NCBI RefSeq assembly: GCF_000308615.1
Contig: NZ_BAGB01000035.1
Span: forward strand, 1-64,000
Length of the DNA stretch: 64,000 bases
DNA from: Nocardia jiangxiensis NBRC 101359
Lineage (GTDB): Bacteria > Actinomycetota > Actinomycetes > Mycobacteriales > Mycobacteriaceae
Direction of reading: 5' to 3'
The notes beneath the pieces are model-generated. The model was not told where the DNA came from, ran no database searches, and was given only the letters and a program-made list of their open reading frames with translations. This document shows positions 15,431-23,917 of the stretch, piece by piece. How positions within the stretch are numbered: position 1 is the stretch's first letter; each line of letters starts with the position of its first letter. The position numbers and the translations under genes were made by a program.

Positions 15431-16777
15431 TCAGTTCCGGCTGGCGGATTCGGCCGCGGCGGTGAGGGATTCGGCCGCTCCCACGGCATCGGCAGGCTGC
15501 GCCGGTGCCGTGGCGGTCGCGAATGTGTCGAGCACGTAGGCGGTTTCGCCGTGCACCGCGACGTCCAGCCCTTCGCTCTCGCTGTCGCGATCGATCCGGA
15601 TACCGCGCACCATGTGCATGACCTTGGCGATGATCCAGGTCACCACGAACGAGTACGCGAGTACCGCGAGTACCGCGACGGCCTGGCGCCACAGTTGATT
15701 CAGGCCACCGCCGTAGAACAGCCCCGCCACCGCATTGGGTGCGGCCGGATCGCCGAGCAGCCCGATGAGCAACGTCCCGAGGATGCCACCGACCAGGTGG
15801 ATCCCGACGACGTCGAGCGAATCATCCAGTTTCAGCCGGTATTTGAGCGATACGGTGAGACAGCAGACCGCACCGCAGATCGCGCCCACCACGAGCGCGC
15901 CCAGCGGTGAGACCGCACCGCACGCCGGGGTGATGCCGACGAGCGCGGCGATCAGTCCCGACCCCGCGCCGAGTGAGGTGGCGCGGCCCTCGCGCACCTT
16001 CTCCACCGCGAGCCACGCGCAGATGCCCGCGCACGAGGCGGCGAGGGTGTTGAGTACCGCGACCGAGGCCGAGTTGCCCGCGGACAGCGCCGAGCCGCCG
16101 TTGAACCCGAACCAGCCGAAGAACAGCATCCCCGCCCCGAGCATGGTCAGCGGAAGACTGTGCGGGCGTGGCGCATTGGGGAATATCTGCCGGTTGCCCA
16201 GCACCAGGACCAGCGCGAGTCCGGCGATGCCGGCGTTGATGTGCACCGCGGTGCCGCCGGCGAAGTCGATGGCCTTCAGCTTGTTGGCGATCCAGCCACC
16301 GGTGACCGCGCCGTCCTTGCTGTCGAAGGCGAAAACCCAGTGCGCCACCGGGAAATACACCAGCACCGCCCACAATCCCGCGAACACCAGCCACGACCCG
16401 AACTTCATCCGATCGGCCACCGCACCGGCGATCAAGGCGACCGTGATCGCCGCGAACAGCAGCTGGAACGCCGACACCACCGCCGGTGGCAACGCACCGG
16501 CCGGCGCGGTGAGCAGCCCCGAGGAACCGAAGTACTCGAACGGGTCGCCCAGCAGCCCGAGGCGGCCGAGGGAATTGCCGAATGCGGCCGAATATCCGAC
16601 CACGATCCACAGCACGCCGACCACGGCCAGCGCGCCGAAGATCATCATCGCCATGTTGAGGGTGTTGCGGACGCTGACCATCCCGCCGTAGAACAACGCG
16701 AGCCCGGCCACCATGAGCGATACGGCCGCGAAGGCGGCCAGCATCCACGCCGTGTCGGCGGCGACTGCCTGATTCAT
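15431..16777 (-). CDS. amt: ammonium transporter Amt
   Basis: A 448-residue membrane protein with about 11 spans. Hallmarks include ALFYGGMVSVRNTLNMAMMI, the long loop with AVTGGWIANKLKAIDFAGGT then AVHINAGIAGLALVLVLGNR (pore His), GAGMLFFGWFGFNGGSALSA, and VVGIHLVGGILGTLLIGLLG (second pore His). The cytosolic tail is about 60 residues and alanine-rich. I prefer ATG 16777 because AGGTGATC, a long match to the 16S anti-SD, lies just before it; GTG 16786 is the longer option. No glnK/glnD follows, so this is a second amt copy linked to the glnT-glx genes. It would take up ammonium or methylammonium, and the divergent region has a GlnR box. Confidence 0.95.
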   Translation of the reverse strand: MNQAVAADTAWMLAAFAAVSLMVAGLALFYGGMVSVRNTLNMAMMIFGALAVVGVLWIVVGYSAAFGNSLGRLGLLGDPFEYFGSSGLLTAPAGALPPAVVSAFQLLFAAITVALIAGAVADRMKFGSWLVFAGLWAVLVYFPVAHWVFAFDSKDGAVTGGWIANKLKAIDFAGGTAVHINAGIAGLALVLVLGNRQIFPNAPRPHSLPLTMLGAGMLFFGWFGFNGGSALSAGNSASVAVLNTLAASCAGICAWLAVEKVREGRATSLGAGSGLIAALVGITPACGAVSPLGALVVGAICGAVCCLTVSLKYRLKLDDSLDVVGIHLVGGILGTLLIGLLGDPAAPNAVAGLFYGGGLNQLWRQAVAVLAVLAYSFVVTWIIAKVMHMVRGIRIDRDSESEGLDVAVHGETAYVLDTFATATAPAQPADAVGAAESLTAAAESASRN

Positions 16778-16941
16778 CGTGATCACCTGTTTTCCAGAGA
16801 GCCTTCATGACGCCCATGAGGAATCGACGTCTCACAAGAGTGAACACGGCAGATGTTGCAGTAGTCGATCTTAATGTGAATCCACGGTTAATCGCCGCAG
16901 AGTCACGTCCCATCGCGTCCACCGGCGGTAGACATAGTTTC

Positions 16942-16968
16942 GTGACGTTCGAGAAACGCGCCCGTCAT
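16942..16968. promoter_or_regulatory. GlnR box
   Basis: GTGAC-N6-GAAAC-N6-GTCAT at 16942-16968 matches the actinobacterial GlnR consensus of GTnAC and GAAAC elements at 11-bp steps. It lies 73 bp before the FAD oxidase start and 164 bp before the amt start, in their shared region, so nitrogen limitation should induce one or both. This is a match to the published consensus made by eye. Confidence 0.75.
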
Positions 16969-17041
16969 ATCGGTCATGTTTCATAGCGTTCAACATCGAT
17001 TCACCGCAGATGACAAACGGCGGATTCACCGAGGATGTGGC

Positions 17042-18232
17042 ATGACCGAGACCACCGAATACCTGATCGTCGGCGGCGGGCTGGAGGGCCTGGCGATCGC
17101 CTGGTCACTGGCCGATCGCGGCGCCACCGACGTGCTCGTGGTCGAGCGCGACACGCTGTGCTCGGGTATGACCGGCAAATCCAGCGGCGTGGTGCGCTGT
17201 CACTACGGCGCTCCGTCGCTGGCCGCGATGTCGTGGTACGGCGTGCAGGTATTCGCCACGGCGGCAGAACGATTCGGCGACGACATGGGTTTCCGCCAGT
17301 GCGGTTACGTCGTCGGTGTCGGCCCGGACAACGTCGAGCCGCTCGAGGCCAATGTCGTGATGCAGCAGCAGTTGGGCATCGACGTCGACTTCATCGATCA
17401 CGACGAGATGGCGCAGTTGTGGCCGGGCCTGCGGCTCGATGACTTCGCCGCACTGGCCTACGAGCCGCGCGGCGGGCGCGGCGATGCGCATCTGACCGGG
17501 ATGGCCTTCGCGGCCGCGGCCCGGCCGCTGGGCGTGCGAATCCGCCAGAGCACCGAAGTGACGGCGCTGCTACAGGATTCGAGCGGCACGGTCTACGGCG
17601 CGGCGCTCGCGGACGGGACGCAGGTCCACGCCGGAACGGTGATCGTGGCGGCCGGTCCGTGGTCGGCCGCGCTCGGCGCCACCGTCGGCGTCGATGTCCC
17701 GGTGAAAGCGCAACGCGCCCAACTGGTCCTGGTCGATCAGGGCGAGCCGCTCCCGCCCGTCCCGGTCCTGTCGGACCTGGCCGGATTGCAGTATCTGTGC
17801 CGCGAACCGAACGGCGAAATCCTTGCAGGGAACAGCGATCACGCCGCACCCGAGTACATCGACCCCGATCACTACACCAACCGCGCCGACGACAGCATCA
17901 TCGAGAAGGTCATCGGAAAGCTGGATCACCGGCTGCCACACATGCCCGACCCGCGGATCAGCGGAAGCTATGTCGGCGCCTACGACGTCACCCCGGACTA
18001 CAACCCGATCATCGGTCCCTCCCCCGCACCCGGACTCTTCCTGGCGACCGGATTCTCGGGCCACGGTTTCAAGATCTCCCCCGCGGTCGGGCGCCTGGTC
18101 GCGGATCTGCTGCTCGATGGAACCACCACGCTGCCCGGGGTCGCGGCCACCGACTTCCGCTATTCGCGATTCGCCGAGAACGCACCGCTGCTGAGTCCGC
18201 ACCCCTACCAGGGTGCGGGCGAAATGCGCTGA
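17042..18232 (+). CDS. FAD-dependent amine oxidoreductase (SoxB/DadA-like)
   Basis: A 396-residue flavoprotein of the D-amino-acid-oxidase superfamily. The FAD motif is YLIVGGGLEGLAIAWSLADR, followed by SGMTGKSSGVVRCHYGAPSL as in sarcosine oxidase beta and DadA, and the C-terminal GLFLATGFSGHGFKISPAVG. It oxidises a secondary or primary amine, probably an N-methyl amino acid, giving an aldehyde or imine. The start is ATG 17042, with GAGG 8 nt upstream. No alpha, gamma or delta subunits of heterotetrameric sarcosine or N-methylglutamate dehydrogenase are present, so it should work alone or with an unlinked partner. It is the first gene of the glnT-glx operon. Confidence 0.88.
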   Translation: MTETTEYLIVGGGLEGLAIAWSLADRGATDVLVVERDTLCSGMTGKSSGVVRCHYGAPSLAAMSWYGVQVFATAAERFGDDMGFRQCGYVVGVGPDNVEPLEANVVMQQQLGIDVDFIDHDEMAQLWPGLRLDDFAALAYEPRGGRGDAHLTGMAFAAAARPLGVRIRQSTEVTALLQDSSGTVYGAALADGTQVHAGTVIVAAGPWSAALGATVGVDVPVKAQRAQLVLVDQGEPLPPVPVLSDLAGLQYLCREPNGEILAGNSDHAAPEYIDPDHYTNRADDSIIEKVIGKLDHRLPHMPDPRISGSYVGAYDVTPDYNPIIGPSPAPGLFLATGFSGHGFKISPAVGRLVADLLLDGTTTLPGVAATDFRYSRFAENAPLLSPHPYQGAGEMR

Positions 18233-18271
18233 GTAACAACCGATCACATGAGTATCGCAGGAGAAACCGCC

Positions 18272-19609
18272 ATGCCCGATGCCGCCACCGTCACACCGAT
18301 CACCACCGATACCTCACTGACCCGGCTCGCCGAGGCCACCGACACCACCTTCGTACTCGCGCTGTTCACCACCTTGTCCGGCAAGCCGTGCGCGAAACTG
18401 GTCCCCGCCGCCGCACTCGGCCAACTCGAGGCCGACGGCGCCGGATTCGCCGGCTACGCCGCGGGAATGATGGGCCAGCAACCGCGCGACCCGGATCTGG
18501 TCGCGCGGCCCGATCTCGCCTCGTTCACCCCTGTACCGTTCCTGCGCCCGGGTCTGGCACTGGTGCACTGCACCCCGTACGTGGCGGGCGAGCCGTGGCC
18601 GTTCGCACCGCGGGCGATCCTGCAGCGCACCCTCGAACGCGCCGCCGAACGCGGTTTCACCGTCAACGTGGGCGCCGAGGTCGAATACTTTCTCGTCGAC
18701 CGGGATACCGACGGCACGCTCGGCACCGCCGACCGCGCCGATGTCAGCCGCCAGCCCTGTTACGACGCGCGTGATGTCACCCGGATGTACGACCACCTCA
18801 CCGAGGTGTCGGCGGCGATGAACGCGCTCGGGTGGGGCAACTACGCCAGCGACCACGAGGACGCCAACGGTCAGTTCGAGCAGAACTTCGACTACGCCGA
18901 CGCGCTCACCACCGCCGACCGCGTGATCACCGCTCGGTACCTGTTGTCCGTGATCGCCGAGAAGCGCGGAATGACAGCGACATTCATGCCCAAGCCGTTC
19001 GCCGACCGCACCGGCTCGGGCATGCACCTGCACCTGTCGCTGTGGCGCGCGGGCGAGCCACTGTTCCCCGGCGCCGGTGACACGCACGGGCTGGGCCTGT
19101 CGCCGATCGCGTACGCATTCCTGGCCGGTCTGCTCGACCACGCGTGCGGGTTGCAGGCGGTGATAGCGCCAACGGTCAACTCCTACAAGCGAACCGGTGC
19201 CACCACCACAAGCAGCGGCGCGACCTGGTCACCGCGCTACGCCACCTACGGCGGCAACGACCGCACCCACTACCTGCGCGTCCCCGATCACAATCGGATC
19301 GAGTTGCGCGGTGCGGACGGTTCGGCGAACCCCTACCTGGCCGCCGCGGCGGCGATCGCGGCCGGACTCGACGGCATCGACCGCGGACTCACCCCCGGAC
19401 GGCCCGGCGAGGGCGGCGATCGGATGCTGCCGATGACCCTCGTGCACGCCGCGGACGCCCTCGACGCCGACCCCGTGCTCACCGCCGCGCTCGATATCGC
19501 CGGGCCCGGTGTGGCCGCCTACTTCACCGAACGCAAACGCGAGGAGTTCTTCACCTGGCACAACACGGTGTCCGCGTGGGAGATCGACCACTACCTCACG
19601 GCGTTCTGA
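18272..19609 (+). CDS. glnT: GlnT-type glutamine synthetase (glutamate-amine ligase)
   Basis: A 445-residue member of the glutamine synthetase fold, of the GlnT/GlnIII group that includes gamma-glutamylmethylamide synthetase GmaS. Visible motifs are VGAEVEYFLVDRD, GNYASDHEDANGQFEQNFDY, GSGMHLHLSLWRAGEPLF (ATP/metal His and Glu), and APTVNSYKRTGATTTSS. It ligates ammonia or an amine to the gamma-carboxyl of glutamate with ATP. ATG 18272 has AGGAG 8 nt upstream; ATG 18248 would add eight residues. The glxBCD genes follow, as in rhizobial glnT-glx and methylotroph gmaS-mgsABC. Which amine it uses cannot be told from sequence. Confidence 0.88.
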   Translation: MPDAATVTPITTDTSLTRLAEATDTTFVLALFTTLSGKPCAKLVPAAALGQLEADGAGFAGYAAGMMGQQPRDPDLVARPDLASFTPVPFLRPGLALVHCTPYVAGEPWPFAPRAILQRTLERAAERGFTVNVGAEVEYFLVDRDTDGTLGTADRADVSRQPCYDARDVTRMYDHLTEVSAAMNALGWGNYASDHEDANGQFEQNFDYADALTTADRVITARYLLSVIAEKRGMTATFMPKPFADRTGSGMHLHLSLWRAGEPLFPGAGDTHGLGLSPIAYAFLAGLLDHACGLQAVIAPTVNSYKRTGATTTSSGATWSPRYATYGGNDRTHYLRVPDHNRIELRGADGSANPYLAAAAAIAAGLDGIDRGLTPGRPGEGGDRMLPMTLVHAADALDADPVLTAALDIAGPGVAAYFTERKREEFFTWHNTVSAWEIDHYLTAF

Positions 19610-19632
19610 CCACCGATTCGGAGGAGAAAATC

Positions 19633-20532
19633 ATGTGCGGAATCGTCGGACTGCATCTGCGGGACGCGACCCTGTACCCGCGCCTGGGTGCGCTGCTGAC
19701 CGACATGCTCGGCCACATGTGTGACCGCGGACCCGATTCGGCCGGTATGGCCGTCTACGGCGATCCGGTCTGGTCACCGCCGGGGCATGCCACCGTCTCC
19801 CTGCTGGACAACCCCGCCACGGCCGAACAGCTCGCCGAATCACTCGCTCGCGCAACGGGAGTCGAGGTCATCGCGCACGACCTCGCACCCACCACCGTGC
19901 TGCACGCCGCACTCGACGCGACCGAGCTGGCCGAGGCGGTCCGAGCACACGCCCCCGACGCGCGGATCGTCGGTTTCGGCTCCGGCCTGACCGTGCTCAA
20001 GGGCGTCGGCAACCCCGGTGAGCTGGCCCACCGATTCGGCCTACCGGCCGCCCAGGGCTGGCAGGGCATCGGCCACACCCGCATGGCCACCGAATCGGCC
20101 GTGACCGCGGAAGGGTCGCACCCGTTCTCGGTCGGCCCCGGCCAGTGCCTGGTCCACAACGGTTCGTTCAGCAACCACATGGGCATCAAGCACGAACTGG
20201 AGCGGCACGGGGTGCGATTCGACAGCGCCAACGACACCGAGGTGGGCGCGCGTTTCGTCGCCGAACAACTCGCCGCGGGAGCGGATCTGGAGAAGGCGCT
20301 GCTGCTGTTGAACGAACGCTTCGACGGCTTCTACACACTGCTGGTGTCCACCAGCGACTCCTTCGCGGTCGTGCGCGACGCGATCGCCTGCAAACCCGCG
20401 ATCATCGCCGAGACCGACCGCTGGGTGGCGATGGCCTCGGAATACCGCGCACTGACCGATCTGCCCGGCGTGGAGAACGCCCGCATCTTCGAACCCGAAC
20501 CGGAAGAGGTGTACCTATGGCACCGACAGTGA
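19633..20532 (+). CDS. glxB: class II glutamine amidotransferase subunit (GlxB/MgsA-like)
   Basis: A 299-residue Ntn-hydrolase domain. Cys2 of MCGIVGLHLRD is the nucleophile after Met removal; HMCDRGPDSAGMAVYG and GHTRMATESAVTAEGSHPFS follow the GltB/PurF pattern, with VHNGSFSNHMGIKHELE closing the site. It releases ammonia or an amine from glutamine or gamma-glutamylamide and passes it to the synthase subunits. Full GltB has this domain fused to the FMN part; here it is split over three genes. GGAGGAG lies 6 nt before the ATG. It overlaps the next gene by 16 bp. Confidence 0.93.
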   Translation: MCGIVGLHLRDATLYPRLGALLTDMLGHMCDRGPDSAGMAVYGDPVWSPPGHATVSLLDNPATAEQLAESLARATGVEVIAHDLAPTTVLHAALDATELAEAVRAHAPDARIVGFGSGLTVLKGVGNPGELAHRFGLPAAQGWQGIGHTRMATESAVTAEGSHPFSVGPGQCLVHNGSFSNHMGIKHELERHGVRFDSANDTEVGARFVAEQLAAGADLEKALLLLNERFDGFYTLLVSTSDSFAVVRDAIACKPAIIAETDRWVAMASEYRALTDLPGVENARIFEPEPEEVYLWHRQ

Positions 20533-21233
20533 CCAGCATCGTGCCCGACCGCGAGACCCGCGTCATCGCCGATCTCGCCACCTCGACGGTGCGCGAGGTG
20601 AACGCGCTGCTCGCCGGACCGGACGCGCCCGCCGCGCTCACGATCACCAATCCCCGTGGCGCCCATGCGCTGGCGTGCGGACTCGACGCCGATCTCGACG
20701 TGCGGATCACCGGCCCGGTCGGCTACTACTGCGCAGGAATGAACCAGCGTGCGACGGTGACCGTCGAGGGCAATGCCGGTGTCGGCGTGGCGGAGAACAT
20801 GATGTCGGGCACCGTGCGGGTGCGCGGCACCGCCTCCCAGTCGGCCGGGGCCACCGCGCACGGCGGGTTGCTGGTCGTCGAGGGCGACGCCGGTGCCCGC
20901 TGCGGGATCTCGATGAAGGGTGTCGACATCGTCGTGGGCGGCAGCGTCGGGCATATGAGTGCCTTCATGGGACAGGCCGGGCGTCTGGTCGTGTGTGGCG
21001 ATGCCGGTGAGGCACTGGGTGATTCGCTCTACGAAGCGCGGCTCTATGTGCGCGGGACAGTGGCCTCCCTCGGGGCGGACTGCATCCGCAAACCGATGCG
21101 CCCGGAACATCTCGACGAGCTGACCGAACTTCTCTCGATCGCGGGATTCGATTACGCCGCAAGCGAATTCACCCGATACGGATCGGCTCGCACGCTGTAC
21201 AACTTCCACGTCGACAACGCCGGAGCGTACTGA
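20517..21233 (+). CDS. glxC: GXGXG-domain subunit of split glutamate synthase (GlxC/MgsB-like)
   Basis: A 238-residue protein made mainly of the right-handed beta-helix that closes GltB. The glycine-rich turns are easy to follow: VTVEGNAGVGVAENMMSGTV, LLVVEGDAGARCGISMKGVD, VGGSVGHMSAFMGQAGRLVV, CGDAGEALGDSL. This domain is structural and holds the other two subunits together. It starts 16 bp inside the glxB gene and is separated from glxD by 2 bp, so the three are made in step. Confidence 0.92.
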   Translation: MAPTVTSIVPDRETRVIADLATSTVREVNALLAGPDAPAALTITNPRGAHALACGLDADLDVRITGPVGYYCAGMNQRATVTVEGNAGVGVAENMMSGTVRVRGTASQSAGATAHGGLLVVEGDAGARCGISMKGVDIVVGGSVGHMSAFMGQAGRLVVCGDAGEALGDSLYEARLYVRGTVASLGADCIRKPMRPEHLDELTELLSIAGFDYAASEFTRYGSARTLYNFHVDNAGAY

Positions 21234-21235
21234 TC

Positions 21236-22555
21236 ATGACCACTTCCCATCCCGTACTGCGTGAATCGGCCACCTTCGACCGCCGCGTCATCGCCGAGAT
21301 CCAGCGCGCCGCCGACACCGGCATCTACGACATCCGTGGCTGGGGCGCCAAACGCCCCCTCCCGCATTTCGACGATCTGCTCTTCCTGGGCGCCTCGATG
21401 TCCCGCTACCCGCTGGAGGGCTATCGGGAACGCTGCGACACCGACGTCGTGCTCGGTGATCGGCACGCGAAACATCCACTGCACCTGGATATCCCGGTCA
21501 CCATCGCGGGTATGAGCTTCGGGGCTCTGTCCGGGCCGGCCAAGGAGGCACTGGGCCGCGGCGCCAGCGCGGTCGGCACCTCCACCACCACCGGCGACGG
21601 CGGTATGACCACCGAGGAGCGCGGTCAGTCCAAACACCTTGTCTACCAGTACCTTCCCTCGCGCTACGGCATGAATCCGGACGACCTGCGCAAGGCCGAC
21701 GCCATCGAGGTCGTGCTCGGCCAGGGCGCCAAGCCCGGCGGCGGCGGAATGCTGCTGGGCCAGAAGATCACCGAGCGGGTCGCGGCGATGCGCACCCTGC
21801 CGCAGGGGGTCGACCAGCGCAGCGCCTGCCGTCATCCGGACTGGACCGGGCCCGACGATCTGGCCATCAAGATCCTCGAGCTGCGCGAGATCACCGGCTG
21901 GGACAAGCCGATCTACGTCAAGATCGGCGCCACCCGCACCTATTACGATGTGAAACTCGCGGTGAAGGCCGGAGCCGATGTCGTGGTCGTGGACGGTATG
22001 CAGGGCGGCACGGCCGCCACCCAGGAGGTCTTCATCGAGCATGTCGGGATTCCGACGCTGGCGGCCATCCCGCAGGCGGTGCGGGCGCTGCAGGAACTCG
22101 GGGTGCACCGGTCGGTACAGCTGATCGTCTCCGGTGGCATCCGTACCGGCGCGGACGTGGCCAAGGCGATGGCGCTGGGGGCCGACGCGGTCGCGATCGG
22201 CACCGCCGCGCTCATCGCACTCGGCGACAACAGCCCTCGGCATGCGGCGGAGTACGAGCGGATCGGTTCGGCCGCAGGCTGTTACGACGACTTCCAGGAC
22301 GGGCGCGACCCCGCCGGGATCACCACCCAGGACCCCACACTGGCCCAGCGCCTGGACCCTGTCGAGGGCGGTCGTCGGCTGGCGAATTATCTGCGTGTGC
22401 TAACCATGGAGGCGCAGACTTTGGCGCGGGCCTGCGGTAAGTCGCATCTGCGCAATCTCGAGCCGGAGGATCTGGTGGCGCTCACGGTGGAGGCGGCCGC
22501 CATGGCACGTGTTCCGCTCGCGGGCACGAACTGGATTCCGGGAGGCGCGGCATGA
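21236..22555 (+). CDS. glxD: FMN-binding subunit of split glutamate synthase (GlxD/MgsC-like)
   Basis: A 439-residue FMN TIM-barrel. Motifs: PVTIAGMSFGALSGPAKEAL, GTSTTTGDGGMTTEERGQSK, GQGAKPGGGGMLLGQKITER, ADVVVVDGMQGGTAATQEVF and LIVSGGIRTGADVAKAMALG, which are the substrate and FMN-phosphate parts of GltB. It joins 2-oxoglutarate with the released ammonia or methylamine to make glutamate or N-methylglutamate. It overlaps the following hydrolase gene by ATGA. The three-gene arrangement is typical of Glx/Mgs rather than of housekeeping GltBD. Confidence 0.93.
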   Translation: MTTSHPVLRESATFDRRVIAEIQRAADTGIYDIRGWGAKRPLPHFDDLLFLGASMSRYPLEGYRERCDTDVVLGDRHAKHPLHLDIPVTIAGMSFGALSGPAKEALGRGASAVGTSTTTGDGGMTTEERGQSKHLVYQYLPSRYGMNPDDLRKADAIEVVLGQGAKPGGGGMLLGQKITERVAAMRTLPQGVDQRSACRHPDWTGPDDLAIKILELREITGWDKPIYVKIGATRTYYDVKLAVKAGADVVVVDGMQGGTAATQEVFIEHVGIPTLAAIPQAVRALQELGVHRSVQLIVSGGIRTGADVAKAMALGADAVAIGTAALIALGDNSPRHAAEYERIGSAAGCYDDFQDGRDPAGITTQDPTLAQRLDPVEGGRRLANYLRVLTMEAQTLARACGKSHLRNLEPEDLVALTVEAAAMARVPLAGTNWIPGGAA

Positions 22556-23811
22556 GCCGGATCGTGACCGAACAGCCGAATCCCGTTGCGGGCGTGTTCG
22601 ATCCGCTGTGGAACGAGATCCTCGAGGTCGGCCGTCACCGCGGCACGGGCGGCTACCGCCGCTATGCCTGGTCCGATGCGGATCTCACACTGCGAGACTG
22701 GTTCGCCGGCGCCGCCGCGTCCCGATCCATGCAACTCGACACCGATCGCAACGGAAACCTCTGGGCGTGGTGGCTGCCCCGCGGCTGGATCGGGTCCCCG
22801 CGCGGCGCCTTCGTCACCGGCTCACACCTGGACTCGGTTCCCGACGGCGGCGCCTACGACGGTCCGCTCGGCGTGGTCTGCGCGTTCGCCGCCGTGGATC
22901 TGTTGCGCGCCCGCGGTTTCGAACCCGCCGTGCCGATCGGTGTCGTCGCCTTCTCCGACGAGGAAGGCGCCCGATTCGGCGTCGCGTGCATCGGGTCCCA
23001 GCTCAGCACTGGCGCCCTCGCGCCGGAACGAGCACTGGGCCTGCGTGACAACGACGGCATCACCTTGGCCGAGGCGCTCACCCATGCCGGGCGCACCCCC
23101 GAGCATCTCGGCCCTGATCCTGAATTGATCAGCCGCATACGCATTTTCGTGGAGCTGCACATCGAACAAGGGCGGCTGTTGGACCGCATCGACCGGCCAC
23201 TGGCCGTCGCGTCCTCCATCTGGCCACACGGGCGCTGGGAATTCGTCTTCGACGGCGAGGCCAATCACGCGGGCGCCACCCACCTCGCCGACCGGCGCGA
23301 CCCGATGCTCGCGTTCGCGGCCACCGTGCGTTCGGCCCGCACCGTCGCCGAACGACAGAACGCGGTCGCGACCTTCGCCAAGGTGCTCGTCTCCCCCAAC
23401 GGCACCAACGCGATCGCCGCTCGGATCCGGGCCTGGCTCGATGCCCGCGCCGCCGATCAGCACACCCTCGACGCACTGCTGGCCGACATCACCGACCTCG
23501 CCCGGCAACACGCCGCCGAGGACCGGATCACGCTCGACATCCACACCGAATCCGTCACGCCCATAGTGGAATTCCCGCAACCGCCACGCGAGGCGCTACA
23601 GCAGGCACTGGCCCACTACGGCGAGATCCCGATCGTCCCCACCGCCGCCGGCCACGACGCCGGAATCCTGTCCTCGCACGTCCCCACCGGCATGATCTTC
23701 GTCCGCAACCCCACCGGAATCTCGCACTCCCCCAAGGAATTCGCCACCCCCGAGGATTGCCGCCTCGGCGCAACCGCCCTCGCCGACGTGATCATGGCGC
23801 AGTGCAAATGA
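22552..23811 (+). CDS. M20 amidohydrolase (allantoate / N-carbamoyl amino acid hydrolase-like)
   Basis: A 419-residue M20-family hydrolase with two metal-binding clusters: GSHLDSVPDGGAYDGPLGVV, FSDEEGARFGVACIGSQLS, FVELHIEQGRLLDRI and the C-terminal AAGHDAGILSSHVPTGMIFV. The lid domain has FDGEANHAGATHLADRRDPM. These are the signatures of allantoate amidohydrolase, ureidoglycolate hydrolase and N-carbamoyl-L-amino-acid hydrolase, all of which free ammonia from a ureido group. It is coupled to glxD by ATGA, so the operon may use an N-carbamoyl compound such as N-carbamoylsarcosine as nitrogen source; this is inference. Confidence 0.9.
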   Translation: MSRIVTEQPNPVAGVFDPLWNEILEVGRHRGTGGYRRYAWSDADLTLRDWFAGAAASRSMQLDTDRNGNLWAWWLPRGWIGSPRGAFVTGSHLDSVPDGGAYDGPLGVVCAFAAVDLLRARGFEPAVPIGVVAFSDEEGARFGVACIGSQLSTGALAPERALGLRDNDGITLAEALTHAGRTPEHLGPDPELISRIRIFVELHIEQGRLLDRIDRPLAVASSIWPHGRWEFVFDGEANHAGATHLADRRDPMLAFAATVRSARTVAERQNAVATFAKVLVSPNGTNAIAARIRAWLDARAADQHTLDALLADITDLARQHAAEDRITLDIHTESVTPIVEFPQPPREALQQALAHYGEIPIVPTAAGHDAGILSSHVPTGMIFVRNPTGISHSPKEFATPEDCRLGATALADVIMAQCK

Positions 23812-23826
23812 GCACTGCGCGCCATC

Positions 23827-23859
23827 CCCGGCGGTTCGGTCGACAGGCGAACCGCCGGG
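23827..23859. terminator. strong bidirectional hairpin
   Basis: A perfect 12-bp GC-rich stem (CCCGGCGGTTCG with CGAACCGCCGGG) and a 9-nt loop, 15 bp after the amidohydrolase stop and 58 bp beyond the end of the convergent MDR gene. There is no T run, as is common for actinobacterial terminators. Confidence 0.85.
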
Positions 23860-23917
23860 AAACCGAGTGCGTCAGTGGACTGGAAGTGGCTGGGTGGCCC
23901 CAGTCCAGTGCCTCCTC

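Noticed and set aside
16778..16786. GTG start for amt at 16786
   Set aside because: AGGTGATC is a strong ribosome site for the ATG at 16777 and overlaps that GTG.
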